Below are positions 1 through 6,879 of a stretch of DNA of 22,736 bases, piece by piece; position 1 is the stretch's first letter, and each line of letters opens with the position of its first letter. Source of the stretch: CAZCBN01 sp964496975. Lineage in GTDB: Bacteria > Planctomycetota > Phycisphaerae > Phycisphaerales > UBA1924. The stretch covers positions 1-22,736 of the forward strand of contig CAZCBN010000048.1 in NCBI GenBank assembly GCA_964496975.1, in the 5' to 3' direction. The notes under the pieces are model-generated. The model was not told the DNA's origin. It was given only the letters and a program-made list of their open reading frames with translations, and ran no database searches. The position numbers and the translations under genes were made by a program.

Positions 1-1
1 C

Positions 2-1898
2 CCCTCGCTGCTGGCGGGGGCGATGTCGCGGCACGCGCTGGACGCGGCGGTGCTTGTGTCGCCGGACGCGGCGTTGGTGGACCCGGGGTTGATCGATGCG
101 CAGGTGGCCCGGTACGAGGAACAGCCGAGCGTGCACAAGATCGTGCTGACGCAGGCGGCGGTGGGCCTGGGCGGGCTGCTGGTGGACGCGGCGACGGCGG
201 CGACGATGGGCCGGGCCGAGGCGGAGGCGGGGGTGTTCGGCACGCTGGGCGCGCTGATGGCGTACGTGCCCTTTGCGCCGCAGGCCGACCCGATCGCGAA
301 GACGCTGTGCGTGCGCGTGTCGCCGGCGGTGCGCGACGCGGGCGTGCGGCTCATCGCGGACACGGCGGAGGGCATGTCGGCGCTGCGTGGTCTGGCGCGG
401 TCGCTGGGCCGGCGGTTCGCGTCGGCGGATTCGGAGGACGTGGCGGCGGCGCTCGCGGGTGGTGGGTCTGGGTCGGTCGTGGACTGGGCGGGCGTGGGGC
501 CGGCGCACGTGACGCTCGAGCTGTGCACGGGGCGGCTGTCGTGCGGGGAGTGGACGCGTCGCGTCACGGCGGCGTGGGGCGGGCACGAGACGCCGCCGAT
601 GGCCGCGGCGACGGCGCGGCGGGTGATCGACCAGCTCGCGGCGTGGCGGCCCGACGCGACGCTGACGCTGGCCGGGCAGGGCGACCCGCTGCTGCACCCC
701 GACGCGCTCGAGCTGGCGGCGCACGCCGCGGGGCGTGGGCTCGCGGTGCACGTGCGCACGGAGGCGCTGCACGACCGCGTGGCGCCGGCCGACCTGGTGC
801 GGAGCGGGGCGGCGGTGGTGAGCGTGGACGTGCTGTCGGTGTCGGCCGAGGCGTACCGGGCGCTGAGCGGGCTGGCGTGCAGCGACCGGGTGCGCGAGGG
901 CGTCGAGGCGATGCTGGCGATGCGGCGGGACTCGGCCGGGGCGGCGGGGCTTGGGCTGCCGTGGGTGTCGCCGCGCATCACGCGGGCGGACGAGGTGGCC
1001 GCGGAGATCGAGGTGTTTTATGACGGGTGGCTGCGGGCGGGGGCGAGCCCGGTGATCGACGCGGCGTTGCCGGCGGAGGCGCCGGTGCGGCTGCGGCCCT
1101 TGCCCAGGCCGGCGGGGGCGATGACGCGGCTTGAGCGCACGTCGCTGACGATCCGGGCCGACGGGCGGGTGCTGGGCGCGGCGGAGGCGGTGGGCTCGGG
1201 CGTGCTGGCGGACCCGGTGGGGTCGGTTGTGCACGAGTCGCTGGAGACGGTGTGGAGGCGGGCGCTGCGCGCTCGGCGCCGGGATGAACTGTGGGTGCAG
1301 GCGCCGGGCGAGGGGGCGATGGGGGCCGAGGCGGGCGGGGCGGCGGCCGCCGAGGTCGACGCCAGCGGTGTCGGCGGCAGCGGCGGGGGGGTATGGGCGA
1401 GGGCCGTTGGTCAGGGCGGCGGGGTCGCACCTGGTGCTGCCGGCGGTGACGTTTCGGGAGGTGAAGCGGCGCTTCGCGGTGGCGGACAGCGTGCCGATGC
1501 AGGTGGTGGCGCGGACGGGGCCCTGGGAGGACGTGGAGAGCGTGGGCCGGGGTGTGGCGCGGTTCGGGCGGAGCTTTTCAAGGCTCGGCGCGGCGTGGGT
1601 GGTGGTGGCGGCGGGGGGGATCGAGGCCTTCGCGGCGGCGAGCGCGGGGCGGATCGGCGGGCTTGGGGTGGTGGTGCTGGACGGGCCGGGTGTGTCGGGG
1701 CCGGGCGGGTCCGGCACGGCGGTTGGGGGCGGGGGCGGGGGGGCGGTGCGGGCCGCGACGCGGGCGCTGGCGAGCCGGGTGGTGGCGGTGGGGGCGGCGG
1801 CGGGCGCGGCGGAGGCCGCGGGGGCGGCGTTGGCGGCGTGGCTGGTGGCCCAGGGGCGTGGCGGCGGGGGTGACGGGGCGGGAGGTCCCCCGGTCTAG
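2..1898 (+). CDS. Nucleotidyltransferase-like / degenerate radical SAM-SPASM protein, 5' partial, apparent frameshift
   Basis: The reading frame is open from the window edge and sensible before the first ATG (23), so the true start probably lies upstream. Counting from that ATG, residues 5-115 resemble the C-terminal part of a sugar-nucleotide transferase-like domain (DPGLIDAQVARYEE, then a RLIADTAEG segment). Residues 160-310 resemble a radical SAM barrel (GQGDPLLHP, like GGEPLLHP), and 365-425 resemble a SPASM-like end (LTIRADGRV, then SLETVWRRALRARRRDEL). The expected CxxxCxxC is absent: only C168 and C174 occur near LELCTGRLSCGEW, and the SPASM cysteines are missing. From about nt 1320 this frame becomes Gly/Arg-rich, while the frame one base further on reads convincingly (HLVLPAVTFREVKRRFAVAD) to the TAG at 1896-1898. 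The likely switch point is the G7 run at 1385-1391. It may be a sequencing error, a real frameshift or two genes. Substrate unknown. Confidence 0.6.
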
Positions 1899-1993
1899 GT
1901 GGTCGTCGGCGGGGTGGTGCGGGCTGGAGGGTTTTTGCTGGCGGCGGAACGTGGGGCAAGTCGCGGGGGTGTTGTGCCGATGAGCCTTGCAAC

Positions 1994-2016
1994 GCGAGCC
2001 GGGCGGTACCCGGCGC
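1994..2016 (+). promoter_or_regulatory. Leader hairpin just upstream of the HDOD gene ribosome site
   Basis: GCCGGG (1998-2003) pairs with CCCGGC (2009-2014) around a CGGTA loop. Two further G-C pairs are possible below a GA bulge. It ends four bases before the GGGAGG ribosome site and has no T-run, so it is a leader structure rather than a terminator. It matches no riboswitch consensus that I recognise. Confidence 0.35.
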
Positions 2017-2019
2017 TTT

Positions 2020-2025
2020 GGGAGG
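2020..2025 (+). promoter_or_regulatory. Ribosome binding site fixing the HDOD start
   Basis: GGGAGG lies 9 bases before the ATG at 2035. The frame is open further back to a TTG at 1987, but that codon has no such site, and the extra 16 residues would be translated from the leader hairpin. The ATG is therefore preferred. Confidence 0.75.
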
Positions 2026-2034
2026 CGGCGACCG

Positions 2035-2919
2035 ATGAGCGTGACGACTTCGCAGCGTGAGCAGGCGGTGACGGCGGCGATCCGTGAGATCAGCCATATC
2101 GCCACCCTCCCCGAGATCACCATGCAGATCATCGAGCTGGTGGAGGACTCGAAGTCCACCGCCACGGATCTGCAGAAGGTCATCAGCAACGACCCGGCGC
2201 TGTGCAGCCGGATCCTGAAGGTGGTGAACAGCTCGTTTTACGGTCTGCCCGGGCAGATCGGCAGCATCAACCGAGCGATCGTGATGCTGGGGCTCAACGC
2301 GGTGAAGAACATCGCGATCGCGGCGAGCCTGGCGAAGCTGTTCCGCGGCGGCGAGCTGACGCCCGGCTTCTCGGCGCGGGACCTGTGGCAGCACTCCAAC
2401 GCCACGGCGGTGGCGGCGAAGCTGCTGGGGGACGAGCTGCGGCTGGGCCTGGGCGACGAGGCGTACCTCGCCGGCCTGATCCACGACATCGGCCTGATGG
2501 TGGAGATGCAGTACGACCGCAGCCGGCTGATTGATGTGGTGGAGTCTGTGCCGACCGACCCGACGGGGGCGCCCACGGTGGACTTCCGCCGGGCGGAGCT
2601 CGACCAGTTCGGGGCGACGCACGAGGACTTCGGCCGCGGGCTGTGCGACAAGTGGAAGTTCCCGATCAGCTTCGAGGCGGCGACGGGCTTCCACCACGAC
2701 CCGATGCAGGCGCCCGATGCGCACCGGAAGCTCGCGGCGCTGGTGTGCGCGGCGGACCGGATGGCGGCGGCGAGCGGGAAGGGCTTCCGGCTGGACATTC
2801 AGGACACGTCGATCCCTGAGCCGGTGATGGACCTCCTGGGGATGACGGCGGAGACGATCGCGAAGGTGACGCCGAAGTTCCAGGAGGCGTTGGCGAACCT
2901 CGACAGTTCTTTGGCGTAA
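2035..2919 (+). CDS. HDOD domain signalling protein
   Basis: The product is a 294-residue cytoplasmic protein made almost entirely of one HDOD domain (about residues 15-220). The family is HD-related, usually lacks the full set of metal ligands, and works as a protein-interaction module in chemotaxis, motility and stress signalling. Visible signatures are DLQKVISNDPALCSRILKVV and VNSSFYGLPGQIGSINRAI (65-82), then MLGLNAVKNI, and HDIG at 150-153. Further histidines lie at 120, 196 and 220-221. No output enzyme domain is attached, and the last 50 residues are a short helical tail. It converges with cheV, which lies beyond two opposed terminators, so the two are neighbours but not one transcript. 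A chemotaxis or surface-behaviour role is inferred from the family and from the neighbouring cheV. Codon use is less G-skewed than in the gene before it. Confidence 0.9.
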   Translation: MSVTTSQREQAVTAAIREISHIATLPEITMQIIELVEDSKSTATDLQKVISNDPALCSRILKVVNSSFYGLPGQIGSINRAIVMLGLNAVKNIAIAASLAKLFRGGELTPGFSARDLWQHSNATAVAAKLLGDELRLGLGDEAYLAGLIHDIGLMVEMQYDRSRLIDVVESVPTDPTGAPTVDFRRAELDQFGATHEDFGRGLCDKWKFPISFEAATGFHHDPMQAPDAHRKLAALVCAADRMAAASGKGFRLDIQDTSIPEPVMDLLGMTAETIAKVTPKFQEALANLDSSLA

Positions 2920-2921
2920 AG

Positions 2922-2931
2922 NNNNNNNNNN
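2922..2931. other. Assembly gap (10 N)
   Basis: Ten ambiguous bases begin two bases after the HDOD stop codon. The real length of missing sequence is unknown, so anything inferred about the interval between the HDOD stop and 2932 is unsafe. Confidence 0.99.
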
Positions 2932-3048
2932 ACGGGAGCCGATGAAAGGGTTCTCAGAAGGCTGGGCGGCACGGCCCTGGCATGAAACATCCCGGTCTTG
3001 AGCGGAAACGCCTGGGCCGGAACCAAGCTCTCTCTCTTTCTCCCTCCG
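2932..3048 (+). ncRNA. Possible structured RNA of unknown class
   Basis: The segment is non-coding and lies between the scaffold gap and a strong terminator. It contains nested complementarity: GGTTC (2949-2953) with GAACC (3020-3024), GGCCC (2973-2977) with GGGCC (3014-3018), and a GNRA hairpin GCG-GAAA-CGC (3002-3011). An alternative pairing, GGGC (2964-2967) with GCCC (2974-2977), competes with the second helix. Composition is less extreme than the flanks and includes a CT-rich tract at 3027-3047 before the terminator. It could be a small RNA, the 3' untranslated region of the HDOD transcript, or a cis element cut off by the gap. A TGGCATGAAACATCCCGG stretch recalls SAM-riboswitch cores only vaguely. 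Confidence 0.3.
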
Positions 3049-3083
3049 GGCGACTGCATGCAAGTGCGGTCGCCTCTTTTTTT
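3049..3083 (+). terminator. Rho-independent terminator
   Basis: The ten-pair stem GGCGACTGCA / TGCGGTCGCC (one G-T pair), with loop TGCAAG, is followed by TC and seven Ts (3077-3083). It ends rightward transcription from the HDOD gene or from the structured RNA candidate just before it. Confidence 0.85.
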
Positions 3084-3108
3084 GGGCTGAGTGGGTGGGG
3101 GCGGGGAG

Positions 3109-3164
3109 TGGGCAATGGGCAATGGGCAATGGGTAATGGGTAATGGGGAATGGGGAATGGGGAA
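3109..3164. repeat. Heptanucleotide tandem repeat, 8 units
   Basis: Eight contiguous 7-bp units of the form TGGGNAA run in blocks: three TGGGCAA, two TGGGTAA, three TGGGGAA. Blocks of identical variants suggest growth by slippage. The G-runs could form a quadruplex on the + strand. The pattern resembles the short heptameric tandem repeats known from cyanobacteria and other bacteria. It lies between two convergent genes. Confidence 0.9.
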
Positions 3165-3368
3165 GGGGGAGGCCGGGGGGATCGGCGATCGGCCATCCGC
3201 CACTGGGGGGGAGGAGCGCGGCCGGGGGCGGCGTGGCTGCGTTCGGGGTGGTGATGCTGGGCTCGAGCGCGGGGAATGGTGACCGGGGGCGCGTCGCGGG
3301 CGGGTTACGGGAGTCGCAGATGATCCGGGCGCGCGGCGAGACGACGCCTCCCCGCCGCGCCCCGGCCC
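3165..3368. other. Gene-free G-rich interval between convergent genes
   Basis: Apart from its G-rich + strand I see no coding, RNA or repeat signal here. Open frames in it are short and of biased composition. Confidence 0.5.
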
Positions 3369-3403
3369 CAAAAACGAAAACAGGCGGGCGAAGGCCCGCC
3401 TGT
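3369..3403 (-). terminator. Terminator of cheV
   Basis: Read on the minus strand, ACAGGCGGGC pairs with GCCCGCCTGT (3380-3389 with 3394-3403) around a four-base loop. It is followed by TTTTCGTTTTT. It lies 28 bases beyond the cheV stop codon and faces the rightward terminator at 3049-3083. Confidence 0.85.
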
Positions 3404-3431
3404 GTGGTGATCGTGCGCGGTGCGTGGTGCG

Positions 3432-4433
3432 TCAGGCGGCGGCGGCGGCGGCCGGGGGGAGCTTGCCCGAGACGGCCTGGTCGACGAGTTGGATGACGCG
3501 GGGGAGTTCGGGCTTGGGGATCTGGATGTTGGCGCCGACCTGCTGGCCCTTTTTGGCGTTGTCATCGCTGACGAGGGAGCTGAAGAGGAGGACGGGGACG
3601 TTCTTCAGGGCGGCGTGTTCTTTGATGCGTTTGGTGAGGTGGAGGCCGTCCATCTGGGGCATCTCGATGTCGGAGACGATGGCGTCGGGGATGGTGTTGG
3701 CGTCGGCGTTGGCGGTGAGGGCGCGCCAGGCGTCGGCGCCGTTGGTGTAGACGGCGAGCTGGGTGTAGCCGCTCTCGCGGAGGACCTTGGCCATGAGGTC
3801 GCGCATGAAGGGGCTGTCCTCAACGAGGACGACCTTTTTGGACTTGCGGTCGACGCCGAGGGGGTTTGGGATGGGGGAGGCGTGGAGCTTGTCCTGCATG
3901 CGGACGCCGTCGGCGATGGACTCGAAGTCGATCATGAGGACGAGGTGGCCGTTGAGTTCGATGACGCCGGTGCACGAGCCGACGACGGTGGCGGAGCGTG
4001 ATCGTCCGAGGTCGTCGAGCTCCGGGGCGGGGCGGACGCGTTCCCAGCTCATGCGGTGGATCTGGTCGACGTCGTCGACGAAGAAGCCGACGCGGAGGCC
4101 GTTGAACTCGGTGACGATGACGCGCCTGCGGGGCATTTCCTCTCGGGTGGTGGCGCCGAGCTGGAGGTATTTTTTGAGGTCGACGAGGGGGACGAGGACG
4201 CCGCGGAGGTTCATCATGCCGACGACGGCGGGGTGCATGCGCGGGGTTTCGGTGGGCTCGGCGCCGGCGATGACTTCGCGGACCTTGGCGACGTTGACGC
4301 CGTAGCGGCCGCCTTCGAGGGTGAAGACGAGGACCTCGAGCTCGTTGGTGCCGGCGTCGAGGAGGATGTCGCCGGGGGTCTGGCCCGCGGCGGGGGATTT
4401 GGTGGCGCGGGTGGGCTCGGTGGAGATGGACAT
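3432..4433 (-). CDS. cheV: CheV-type chemotaxis coupling protein (CheW-like domain + receiver)
   Basis: CheV couples chemoreceptors to CheA through a CheW-like domain and is tuned by phosphorylation of its receiver domain. The 333-residue product has a CheW-like domain at about 30-180 (LEVLVFTLEGGRYGVNVAKV, then MNLRGVLVPLVDL, then RVGFFVDDVDQIHRMSW). A receiver follows at about 200-322 with acidic E205/D206, the phospho-acceptor D255 in VSDIEMPQMDG, S285/S286 in LLFSS and K307 in QIPKPE, so it looks intact. Length and order match the family. The start at MSISTEP is chosen because AGGGAG (4444-4449) sits 10 bases upstream; the frame remains open far upstream only because of base composition. 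The C-terminus is a run of alanines. No cheA, cheW or receptor gene is in the window. Confidence 0.95.
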   Translation of the reverse strand: MSISTEPTRATKSPAAGQTPGDILLDAGTNELEVLVFTLEGGRYGVNVAKVREVIAGAEPTETPRMHPAVVGMMNLRGVLVPLVDLKKYLQLGATTREEMPRRRVIVTEFNGLRVGFFVDDVDQIHRMSWERVRPAPELDDLGRSRSATVVGSCTGVIELNGHLVLMIDFESIADGVRMQDKLHASPIPNPLGVDRKSKKVVLVEDSPFMRDLMAKVLRESGYTQLAVYTNGADAWRALTANADANTIPDAIVSDIEMPQMDGLHLTKRIKEHAALKNVPVLLFSSLVSDDNAKKGQQVGANIQIPKPELPRVIQLVDQAVSGKLPPAAAAAA

Positions 4434-4780
4434 GGCGTTGCGGCTCCCTGGCGTTGCGGCGTCGTGACGCGCTGGCGGCGGACGAGGCCGGCGCATCGCG
4501 GGTATCGGCCCGTGCGGGGCGGGGCTGAACCGGGGCCGGCGGGCGGGGCTTCGGGGGCGCGGGGGTCGGGGTCGGGTGGGGCGTGTGGCGCGGCGGGGGA
4601 GGGGCGGGCCGGGGCGTGCCGGGAACCGGGGTGGGCGATAACGCGCGCGGTGGTTGTGGAATGAAAACGCCGCCCGGTGGGGCGGCGTGAGGGGAGTCGC
4701 TCGGGGTTGGTGTTTGGAGTGGATGGAGGGTGAGCAAGACGCCCGCCGCATTGAGGCGGGTGGGTGTTGGCGAGGCGGGC
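4434..4780. other. Intergenic region between cheV and the lamin-tail gene
   Basis: This 347-bp stretch lies upstream of cheV and downstream of the next minus-strand gene. It holds the cheV ribosome site, a minus-strand hairpin at 4667-4688, and a weaker inverted repeat, CCCGCC (4742-4747) with GGCGGG (4755-4760). I see no convincing gene or sigma-70-type promoter. Confidence 0.5.
4657..4688 (-). terminator. Probable terminator of the lamin-tail gene
   Basis: On the minus strand, ACGCCGCCC (4688-4680) pairs with GGGCGGCGT (4675-4667) around four bases, followed by TTTCATT. The T-tract is imperfect. It lies about 90 bases beyond the stop codon at 4781-4783. Confidence 0.5.
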
Positions 4781-5428
4781 TTAGCGGCGGCGACGGCCGG
4801 CGGCGAGGCCGCCGAGGGCGATGATCATCGCGGCGGCGGGGGCGGGGATGGCGCCGGGGGAGCCGATGATCTGGACGGTGCCGCCGGGGAAGTTGACGTT
4901 GGTGAAGGCGTTGGAGAGGCGGGCGCCGTTGACGCCGAGGGTGCTGATGACGGGGTTGACGCCGGAGATGCGCTCGAGGGTGGCGTTGGTGGTGCCGGGG
5001 ATGCCGCCGTAGGAGAAGAAGGAGAGGATCTCGCTGTCGCCGTTGAGGAGGACGGCGGCGTCGCCGCCCTGGCCCAGGCTGCCGCCGCCGGCGACGGCGA
5101 TGACATCGATGCCGCCGCCCCAGACGGCGTTGAAGGCGGCGAGCTCGGGGGCCGCGTCGGCGCCGGTCTCGATGAGGACGACGACGGAGCGGCCGGCGGC
5201 GAGGTTGAAGTTGGGGAGGTTGCCGCCGGCGGAGATGTCGGCGGAGTTGTCGTCGTAGAAGAGGCCGCCGAGGTTGACGGCGGAGGCGCCGAAGTTGGTG
5301 ATCTCGATCCAGTCGGCGGTGCCGTCGGGGCCGTCGAGGCCGATGTAGGCCTCGGTGATGGAGAGCTGGGCCTGGGCGAGGGTGGCCGCAGCGGCAACGG
5401 CGGACAGGGAAAGGGCGCGGTTCAGCAT
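4781..5428 (-). CDS. Exported lamin-tail-like protein with PEP-CTERM-like sorting tail
   Basis: The 215-residue product starts with a clear signal peptide (MLNRALSLSAVAAAATLAQA). About residues 21-175 fit a lamin-tail-type beta-sandwich (SITEAYIG, then DWIEITNFGASAVNLGGL). The last 22 residues are IPAPAAAMIIALGGLAAG followed by RRRR, that is a Pro-containing motif, a hydrophobic helix and a basic cluster. This is the architecture of PEP-CTERM signals, which exosortase recognises, with IPAP replacing PEP. The ATG at 5428 is chosen because AAGGAG (5437-5442) lies 8 bases upstream and the signal peptide starts there. It is the only protein here with this tail; its neighbours use a dockerin-like end. 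The ligand of the sandwich is unknown. The gene diverges from the prepilin-type gene across 248 bp. Confidence 0.82.
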   Translation of the reverse strand: MLNRALSLSAVAAAATLAQAQLSITEAYIGLDGPDGTADWIEITNFGASAVNLGGLFYDDNSADISAGGNLPNFNLAAGRSVVVLIETGADAAPELAAFNAVWGGGIDVIAVAGGGSLGQGGDAAVLLNGDSEILSFFSYGGIPGTTNATLERISGVNPVISTLGVNGARLSNAFTNVNFPGGTVQIIGSPGAIPAPAAAMIIALGGLAAGRRRR

Positions 5429-5676
5429 GGTCTCGTCTCCTTCTCGGTGTGTCGCGCGGCGGGCCGGAGCCGGGACCGGGGCCAAGACTGGTTCCGGGAT
5501 CGGTGCCGGGGCCGCGCGGGGTCTCTCGTGCCGGGGCGGTCGCCCCGACGTGCGGGAACATTAGAAGGCGGCGGGGCGGGGGAGGGGGCCGGAGGGGGGG
5601 CGGGGGCGGCGTACAAACATGAAGATTTGATGAAGACGGGCGGGTGGTGGTGGGTGGCGGCCGTATCGTTGGGGCT

Positions 5677-6708
5677 ATGGCCCGACCGGTTTGCCGACAT
5701 CATGCCGTGCCGCCGGGGGGGCGGTGTGGCTTCACCCTGATCGAGTTGCTGGTGGTGATCGCGATCATCGCGCTGCTGGTGGGCATTTTGCTGCCGGCGC
5801 TCGGGGCGGCGCGAGACTCGGCGCGGCAGGTGGCGTGCGCGAGCAACCAGCGGCAGATCGGGCTGGGCTTCGGGGCCTACGCGGGGGACCACGATGGGCA
5901 GCTCACCTCGGGCCCGTGGGACAACCGCGACGCGGGGCCGGGGCGGAACGTGCCGAACGGGTACGGCGCGGCGGACACGACGGGGTGGATCGCCGACATG
6001 GTGGGGCAGGGCATCCGCGTGGGCGACCTGCTGTGCCCGACGAACGAGGCGCGGTTCAACCAGAACCTGCAGCACTCGGCGGACGGGGCGACGCCGCGGA
6101 TCGATGACGGCACGGTCTTCCGCTCGTTCACGCGGGAGGAGCGGGACGTGCTGATCGACCGGGGGTTCAACAGCAACTACACGCTGAGCTGGTACGCGGG
6201 CTTCAGCGAGTACACGCCCTGGAAGCCGCAGCGGGTGACGCAGGCGAAGGTGCTGGGGCCGCTGCGGGAGAGCTTCATCACGGGCGTGGCGACGAGCGTG
6301 GTGCCGATGCTGGGCGACGGCCGGACGGACAACGACGTGACGATCGAGCCCCTGAACTTTGTGGTGTACCGGGGGGAGAAGGAGTTCACGTCGAAGCAGA
6401 TGATGGACGGCCCGGGGCGTGCGGAGTCCGGGTCGATCGCGGGCGCGCTGTCGGTGCAGGACTTTGACGACATGGGCTTCGCGCACGGGTCGGGGCCGCG
6501 GGTGAGCAACGACGGCTCGTCGTCGAAGTTCACGACGATGAACATGCTGTTCGCCGACGGGCACTCGGCGGTGATCCGCGACCGGAACAACGACCGGCGG
6601 CTGGAGGGCGTGCAGCGCGAGGACGGGTTTTTGTACGACGACTTTGACCGCAGCGAGATGTTCGCGGGCGTGCTGAGCAACGGCCTTGGGCACAGCGCGA
6701 GGCGGTGA
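5677..6708 (+). CDS. Prepilin-type N-terminal cleavage/methylation domain protein, H-X9-DG-like
   Basis: The 343-residue protein has a type IV prepilin/pseudopilin leader. Cleavage would fall at G18|F19 of GFTLIELLVVIAIIALLVGI, with Glu5 of the mature protein at E23. A hydrophobic helix follows to about residue 41. The C-terminal MNMLFADGHSAV (from residue 288) matches the pattern near the end of the many planctomycete proteins related to DUF1559. Such proteins are large paralogous families of unknown role, presumed to be pseudopilins at the cell surface. The ATG at 5677 gives a short basic leader; no good ribosome site precedes it, and a GTG at 5644 in the same frame is an alternative. A hairpin follows at 6789-6807. 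Confidence 0.88.
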   Translation: MARPVCRHHAVPPGGRCGFTLIELLVVIAIIALLVGILLPALGAARDSARQVACASNQRQIGLGFGAYAGDHDGQLTSGPWDNRDAGPGRNVPNGYGAADTTGWIADMVGQGIRVGDLLCPTNEARFNQNLQHSADGATPRIDDGTVFRSFTREERDVLIDRGFNSNYTLSWYAGFSEYTPWKPQRVTQAKVLGPLRESFITGVATSVVPMLGDGRTDNDVTIEPLNFVVYRGEKEFTSKQMMDGPGRAESGSIAGALSVQDFDDMGFAHGSGPRVSNDGSSSKFTTMNMLFADGHSAVIRDRNNDRRLEGVQREDGFLYDDFDRSEMFAGVLSNGLGHSARR

Positions 6709-6788
6709 GGCGCGGGCGCGGGACTCGTCGGGGCCGCGGCGGATGGGACGAGGGAGCGGCGGGAAAAGGGAGCGCAAGGGCAGGGGAA

Positions 6789-6807
6789 GACAGGCGGGAC
6801 GCCTGTC
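6789..6807. repeat. Intergenic hairpin
   Basis: GACAGGC pairs with GCCTGTC around GGGAC. No T-run follows, so it is not a classical terminator. It resembles in form the stem-GGA-stem units at 20821-20950 and may belong to a dispersed palindromic repeat. Confidence 0.45.
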
Positions 6808-6866
6808 CGACCGGGTGCTTTGCGGGTTTGTTCGTTCAGGGTGAGATGTGTCGGCCGCGAGCCGAT

Positions 6867-6871
6867 GGAGG
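6867..6871 (+). promoter_or_regulatory. Ribosome binding site deciding the start of the first tagged gene
   Basis: GGAGG lies 8 bases before the ATG at 6880. That ATG begins directly with a signal peptide, whereas the in-frame ATG at 6820 has no site and would add 20 non-signal residues. Confidence 0.75.
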
Positions 6872-6879
6872 AGAAGATC

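Noticed and set aside
1987..2034. Upstream TTG start for the HDOD gene
   Set aside because: No ribosome site and it overlaps a leader hairpin; the ATG at 2035 has GGGAGG at good spacing.
2932..3048. SAM-I or cyclic di-GMP riboswitch
   Set aside because: Only short resemblance; the conserved cores and the required helices are not found, and it lies downstream of a gene rather than in a leader.
1411..3129. Minus-strand open frame running through the N gap
   Set aside because: It crosses ambiguous bases and two plus-strand genes and is Pro/Arg low-complexity.
3109..3164. CRISPR or telomere-like repeat
   Set aside because: Units are 7 bp, contiguous and internal, between two ordinary genes.
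4742..4760. Second terminator after the lamin-tail gene
   Set aside because: Only six pairs and no T-run on the minus strand; the hairpin at 4667-4688 is the better candidate.
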